Source of the DNA: Flavobacteriaceae bacterium
GTDB lineage: Bacteria; Bacteroidota; Bacteroidia; Flavobacteriales; Flavobacteriaceae
Reading direction: 5' to 3'
Length of the DNA: 64,000 nt
Assembly: GCA_002707025.1 (NCBI GenBank)
Contig: PALG01000032.1
Location: 124,001-188,000 of the forward strand
Shown here: positions 60,132 through 64,000 of the stretch, piece after piece
How the letters are laid out: each line of letters starts with the position of its first letter
How positions within the stretch are numbered: the first letter of the stretch is position 1
The notes under the pieces: model-generated
Told to the model about the DNA's origin: nothing
Database searches by the model: none
The model's input: only the letters and a program-made list of their open reading frames with translations
Made by a program: the position numbers and the translations under genes

Positions 60132-61495
60132 TCGGTAATAAGCCGGTTCGACAGTATTTCAAAACGAACAAACAGCATGATTCCAGAAGCGGTAAGTCCT
60201 GCCAAAAGCCCTATCCAGATTCCCGAGCTGCCATATTCGGTGTGCATTCCTAGATAATAAGAGACTGGAAAGCCTATAAGCCAATAAGCCACGAAGGTAA
60301 TAAAGGTGGGTATTTTCACATCCTGCATGCCACGCAACGTTCCTAAAGCTACTACTTGCAAGGCATCGCTAATTTGAAAGATCGCTGCAATAAACATGAG
60401 CTTGGAAGCGATGGTCCATACTTCCAGCGTATCGGCTATGTCGGTAGGATCGTCAAATTCTAAATAGAGTTTGGGTAATTCGGTTCTAAACAAGAAAAAT
60501 ACCAAGGCAAAAAATGTTGCTAAAAGGGTGGTTAAGAAAAAAATAGAATACGCAATGCGCCGTAATTCGCGAAAGCGTTTCATTCCTTTTTGGTTCCCCA
60601 CTCGAATCATGGCTGCCACGCTAAAGCCCATAGCCACCATAAAGGTCATGGAAGATAGGTTTAAGGCAATTTGGTTGGCTGCTTGGGGGTTTTTACCTAA
60701 AATCCCTGAAAGCCAAATAGCAGCCGTAAAAATGGCCACTTCAAAAAACATTTGCAATGCAGATGGAAAACCGATATTCAGTAATTTTTTAAGCATGGAA
60801 CCCGTAAGCTTAAACAACTTAATATGTGTGACATATTCCCGCGACTTATAGTGCCTGGACATCAAATACCACAAGTAAAATAGCATGACGACTCTTGAAG
60901 CCAAGGTACCAATGGCTGCACCCACTACCCCTAGTTGTGGCGCTCCAAACTTTCCGAAGATGAAAATATAGTTTAGGACCACATTGACCACATTTGCCAA
61001 AATGGTCGCATACATAGGATATTTGGTCATGGAGAGACCATCGCTACATTGCTTAAAGGCTTGAAAAATAATTAAGGGAACCAAAGAAGCAGCGACCAAC
61101 GTTAGATAAGGCATGGCCAATTCAACCACTTCGGGCGGTTGGTTCATGATATGCATTAATGGTTTTGCAAAAAAGACCATAAAAAACAAAGCAAGACCCA
61201 GGACCGTGCATAAAAAGAGTCCGTGTTTAAACGAAGACTTCCCTTTCAACACATTTTCCTCACCATCGGCCTCTGCAACCAATGGAGTAATGGCGGTTGA
61301 AAAACCTATTCCCAGCGACATGGCAATAAACATAAAGCTATTCCCTAGGGAAACTGCTGCCAATTCGGCCGTACCCAATTGCCCCACCATGACATTATCG
61401 ACAAAAGCCACCAAGGTATGTCCTAGCATCCCAAGTATGACAGGGGTTGCCAATTTAATGTTGTATCGAAACTCTTTGGTATATTGCTGAAGCAC
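60128..61495 (-). CDS. MATE-family efflux transporter
   Basis: 455 residues, twelve spans in two homologous halves: LATPVILGMLGHTLVAFVDN and VGQLGTAELAAVSLGNSF in the first, LLNIGFPSALQMFFEVAIFT and ANQIALNLSSMTFMVAMGFS in the second. These are NorM-type features, so it is a cation-coupled exporter of drugs or toxic metabolites. The start is preceded by a TAACTTTG promoter box. Confidence 0.95.
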   Translation of the reverse strand: MLQQYTKEFRYNIKLATPVILGMLGHTLVAFVDNVMVGQLGTAELAAVSLGNSFMFIAMSLGIGFSTAITPLVAEADGEENVLKGKSSFKHGLFLCTVLGLALFFMVFFAKPLMHIMNQPPEVVELAMPYLTLVAASLVPLIIFQAFKQCSDGLSMTKYPMYATILANVVNVVLNYIFIFGKFGAPQLGVVGAAIGTLASRVVMLFYLWYLMSRHYKSREYVTHIKLFKLTGSMLKKLLNIGFPSALQMFFEVAIFTAAIWLSGILGKNPQAANQIALNLSSMTFMVAMGFSVAAMIRVGNQKGMKRFRELRRIAYSIFFLTTLLATFFALVFFLFRTELPKLYLEFDDPTDIADTLEVWTIASKLMFIAAIFQISDALQVVALGTLRGMQDVKIPTFITFVAYWLIGFPVSYYLGMHTEYGSSGIWIGLLAGLTASGIMLFVRFEILSNRLITD

Positions 61496-61514
61496 GGCTT
61501 TTAAGTTGAAAGCG

Positions 61515-61522
61515 CAAAGTTA
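61515..61522 (-). promoter_or_regulatory. Promoter -7 box before the MATE gene
   Basis: TAACTTTG on the minus strand, a perfect TAnnTTTG match, 19 bp ahead of the start at 61495. Confidence 0.55.
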
Positions 61523-61571
61523 GCAAAGCCCAAGGACATAAAAATTCATTTTGGGCACCTTCTCAAAATTT

Positions 61572-62981
61572 TTAAAGAGACCCTAAATATTGAGTAGGTG
61601 TTTGTGATAGAAACCGTTTGAAGGATTTATTAAACGTCACCTTATTATTGAATCCCACTTGATAAGCCACATCAATAATGGTACGTGAGGTATCATTTTG
61701 TAAAATTTCCACGGCATCCTGAATTCTATATTTATTGATCAGGTCAAAAAAATTGAGTCCAAAATGTTCGTTGATTACTTGTGAAGCATTATGGCGCGTC
61801 GTATTCAATCGTTCAGCGATTACATCCAAGCTCACATCATTTTTCAGATAAATTTTTTCATTTTCCAACAAATCCGATAATTGTTCTTTTAGTTCTACGG
61901 AATAACTAGGCGTGAGTCCCGATTTGGTGTACTTGTCTTTTTTTCTTCCGAAGGAAGATGAAAACAACAAAGGTTGTTGAAAAGAAGCATAACCAATATA
62001 GAGCACCATAGAAGCCATAGCGATAATTTGAAGATGGTACAGGAAATCAAATCTTAGAATGACATCACTAATGGTGAGTCCATAAATAATATAGGAAACT
62101 ACATACGTTCCTGCCAAAACCACTAAAACATGCAACCATTTTACAGTATCTGGAGAATAAGAACGTTCTTTCTTAAGCTTAAGGAAAATTTTATAAATCA
62201 GAAATCCATAAATAGCCAAGGAAAGTGTTTTTGACACCACCCCCCAAAACAAAGGAGGAAAATCTGCCTGATTGCTTACATGCAGCATAACATTTAACTT
62301 CTCACTAGCTGGAAGAAGGTAAATAGGCATCATCATGACGACGATTACTAAAGTAGGCAACAAGTGCAATAAGTCCCACTTATTAAATTCATATTTCAAA
62401 GCGACTCTCTTAAAGTAAAAATAAAGCAAGGGACCATACAAAAAGGAAAAAATAGTGGACATATTCAAAATATGCGGAACTTGATATTTCAAATTGGTAT
62501 TGTGCAGGAAAATATGAAAGATAAAAATGGAGTGCATCAATACAAACAAGCTAATGAGGACTGCCGAAATCTTATCATTCCCTTTTTTAAGAAAAATCAT
62601 GAGTCCGATGAAAAATCCCGACAACGCAGAAAACAAATAAAAGAAGTGCAGCCAATTAAAGTTGAAGGCATATTTCTTTCGAAGTTTTTTAAATTCGGGA
62701 GTATGCTGTAATGGTTTGAAATTGCTAGTTTCCAAAAAGCTAAGTTCTGCCGAGTACCTTATGTACTCTTCAACAAAATACGCAGCTTTAACTACATTAC
62801 GCTGATCTGCAGCCAAAATGGCTTCCTTTTTAAAATGTACTAAAGAGTCTTTACTAAACTTCCCTGGAAAAAAAGATTGTTCCGCATCAGCGTTCTGAGC
62901 ACGTAAAGTTGCTTCGGGAAAATTTCCCAAAAGTAGCAAAATAACGCACAAAGATTTTATGATGGAACAATTTTTAAACAT
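61572..62981 (-). CDS. Membrane-anchored AraC-family regulator
   Basis: 469 residues. A signal peptide-like start (SLCVILLLLGNFPEATLRAQ), an outside segment to about 105, then about seven spans (FYLFSALSGFFIGLMIFLKK to LQIIAMASMVLYIGYASFQ). A C-terminal AraC helix-turn-helix pair at about 380-469: LDVIAERLNTTRHNASQVIN and IDVAYQVGFNNKVTFNKSFK. Ligand sensing in the membrane or periplasm is inferred from the layout. Such regulators are common in flavobacteria. Confidence 0.93.
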   Translation of the reverse strand: MFKNCSIIKSLCVILLLLGNFPEATLRAQNADAEQSFFPGKFSKDSLVHFKKEAILAADQRNVVKAAYFVEEYIRYSAELSFLETSNFKPLQHTPEFKKLRKKYAFNFNWLHFFYLFSALSGFFIGLMIFLKKGNDKISAVLISLFVLMHSIFIFHIFLHNTNLKYQVPHILNMSTIFSFLYGPLLYFYFKRVALKYEFNKWDLLHLLPTLVIVVMMMPIYLLPASEKLNVMLHVSNQADFPPLFWGVVSKTLSLAIYGFLIYKIFLKLKKERSYSPDTVKWLHVLVVLAGTYVVSYIIYGLTISDVILRFDFLYHLQIIAMASMVLYIGYASFQQPLLFSSSFGRKKDKYTKSGLTPSYSVELKEQLSDLLENEKIYLKNDVSLDVIAERLNTTRHNASQVINEHFGLNFFDLINKYRIQDAVEILQNDTSRTIIDVAYQVGFNNKVTFNKSFKRFLSQTPTQYLGSL

Positions 62982-63005
62982 AGGTTAGTATTATAATCAC
63001 TTACT

Positions 63006-63013
63006 TAAAGATA
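63006..63013 (-). promoter_or_regulatory. Possible promoter box before the AraC-type gene
   Basis: TATCTTTA on the minus strand, seven of eight matches to TAnnTTTG, 25 bp ahead of the start at 62981. Confidence 0.4.
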
Positions 63014-63100
63014 CAATTAGTTTGCCAAAAATTCAGCTTTTAGGTAATGCCCGATAATCATTTACTATTCCTTCCGAAGAATATTAACCTCTTAAAAAAT

Positions 63101-63127
63101 AAAAAAGCCTTGATATAACAAGGCTTT
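63101..63127 (-). terminator. Rho-independent terminator after the peptidase gene
   Basis: On the minus strand AAAGCCTTG-TTATAT-CAAGGCTTTTTTATTTTTT: a nine-base-pair stem with a six-base loop and a T-rich tail, 29 bp after the stop. Confidence 0.9.
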
Positions 63128-63156
63128 ACAAATAATCACGGTGCTTTTTAAAAAGA

Positions 63157-64000
63157 CTATTTTTTTATCGTAGTGAATTCCTTCTTTGTCCCGTATCTAT
63201 CAAAAAGATAAATTAAACTCGCCATTGCAGCTCCTCCCAATTCCAATTCCCGCTTATTAACAGCATCAAAAGTATCGTTAGCCGCATGATGATGGTCAAA
63301 ATATCTTTGAGAGTCTGGGCGTAAACCCGCCAATACCATTTGGTCGTTCTTTAAAGGGCCAATATCGGCACCACTTCCCCCCTTTTCGAAATAGTGAATT
63401 AAATAAGGTTTAAATAAAGGCGCCCAACTTTTTACTTGGGTAAATGTAGCATCATCAATGTCAAAGGAAAAGCCTCTTGGGGTAAATCCACCCGCATCGC
63501 TTTCTAGGGCGAATACATGGGTTTCATTTTTAAGTTGCGCTTGTTGTGCGTATTCCCTTCCGCCACGCAAACCATTTTCTTCGTTCATAAACAGTACTAC
63601 CCGAATACTGTGTTTGGGTTGATAGTTCATTTTTTTGAATAACCGAAGTACTTCCATGGATTGTACACAACCCGCACCATCATCATGAGACCCATCACCC
63701 AGATCCCAAGAATCCAAGTGTCCCCCAACCACGATATACTGATTAGGAAATTGGGTTCCTGTAATTTCCCCTATCACATTATAAGATTGCACATCGGGAA
63801 AAACTTTACATTTCTGTTTAAAATAAAATTTTAAACTAGGCATCAATTTTAGGGCACTACTCAAATAATCGGCTCCATTGGTACTAATGGCACATGCAGG
63901 TATTCGCATATTGGCAGGAGTATCCCCGTACGTCATACTTCCTGTATGGGGGTAATCGTCTTTTCGTAAATTCATGGAACGAACAATGACCCCTACCGCT
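63157..64000 (-). CDS. M28-family metallopeptidase, N-terminal part cut by window edge
   Basis: The frame is open beyond the apparent ATG at 63975 (upstream residues read AVGVIVRS, normal for the family), so the start lies past the right edge. About 280 C-terminal residues are visible. Zinc and catalytic residues: the His and Asp in GGHLDSWDLGDGSHDDGAG, the Glu pair in FMNEENGLRGGREY, the Asp in ALESDAGG and the His in YFDHHHAANDTFD. It is an exported aminopeptidase or carboxypeptidase-like enzyme of the M20/M28 kind. Confidence 0.92.
   Translation of the reverse strand, partial: AVGVIVRSMNLRKDDYPHTGSMTYGDTPANMRIPACAISTNGADYLSSALKLMPSLKFYFKQKCKVFPDVQSYNVIGEITGTQFPNQYIVVGGHLDSWDLGDGSHDDGAGCVQSMEVLRLFKKMNYQPKHSIRVVLFMNEENGLRGGREYAQQAQLKNETHVFALESDAGGFTPRGFSFDIDDATFTQVKSWAPLFKPYLIHYFEKGGSGADIGPLKNDQMVLAGLRPDSQRYFDHHHAANDTFDAVNKRELELGGAAMASLIYLFDRYGTKKEFTTIKK

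Overview
The window reads as the chromosome of a marine member of the Flavobacteriaceae (Bacteroidota). The basis is: promoter-like TAnnTTTG boxes in front of several genes, weak or absent Shine-Dalgarno sequences, an insert-bearing 1119-residue SecA without a C-terminal zinc motif, a DUF6090 protein, an AraC regulator fused to a membrane sensor, and moderate-to-low G+C. I see no rRNA, tRNA, CRISPR array, transposase or phage gene.

Positions 1 to about 38.9 kb are one unbroken minus-strand block of 38 genes for a surface polysaccharide. Read in the direction of transcription it starts with export and chain control (Wza-like lipoprotein, Wzc-like kinase with a Tyr-Gly tail). It continues with UDP-HexNAc dehydrogenase and epimerase, the Wzm/Wzt ABC exporter and a pyruvyltransferase-like gene. 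Next come a sugar-decoration cluster (DegT aminotransferase, WbqC, NeuD-like acyltransferase, propeller protein), a long series of glycosyltransferases, and a nonulosonic-acid module (NeuB-like synthase plus NeuA-phosphatase fusion). About sixteen genes look like glycosyltransferases and seven like sulfotransferases, so the product is most likely a heavily sulfated, acidic capsule or O-antigen. Many junctions overlap as ATGA, GTGA or TAATG, which suggests translational coupling and decides several start codons.

The left part of the locus looks mosaic. Sulfotransferase genes and the C-terminal half of wzt are AT-rich, with a sharp composition step inside wzt. Two intergenic gaps, upstream of wzt and upstream of the UDP-sugar dehydrogenase, carry arrays of the same 11-bp tandem repeat; the first also has a 20-bp A/T-rich array.

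From 39.0 to 48.1 kb the plus strand carries ordinary chromosomal genes: an ABC-F ATPase, methyltransferases, a LolD-like ATPase, two tandem micro-membrane proteins, a corrinoid adenosyltransferase, DUF2795 and secA. From 48.1 to 52.3 kb are two ECF sigma systems, each with a membrane anti-sigma candidate. One is divergent from a DUF6249-like membrane gene with mirrored promoter motifs; the other precedes a secreted protein with Trp-containing 11-residue amphipathic repeats. From 52.4 to 64.0 kb lie meaB, a small ABC pair, a nucleotide-sugar epimerase, an ArnC/LAB_N/ArnT-like lipid glycosylation operon, a PAP2 phosphatase, MATE, an AraC-type sensor and a truncated M28 peptidase.
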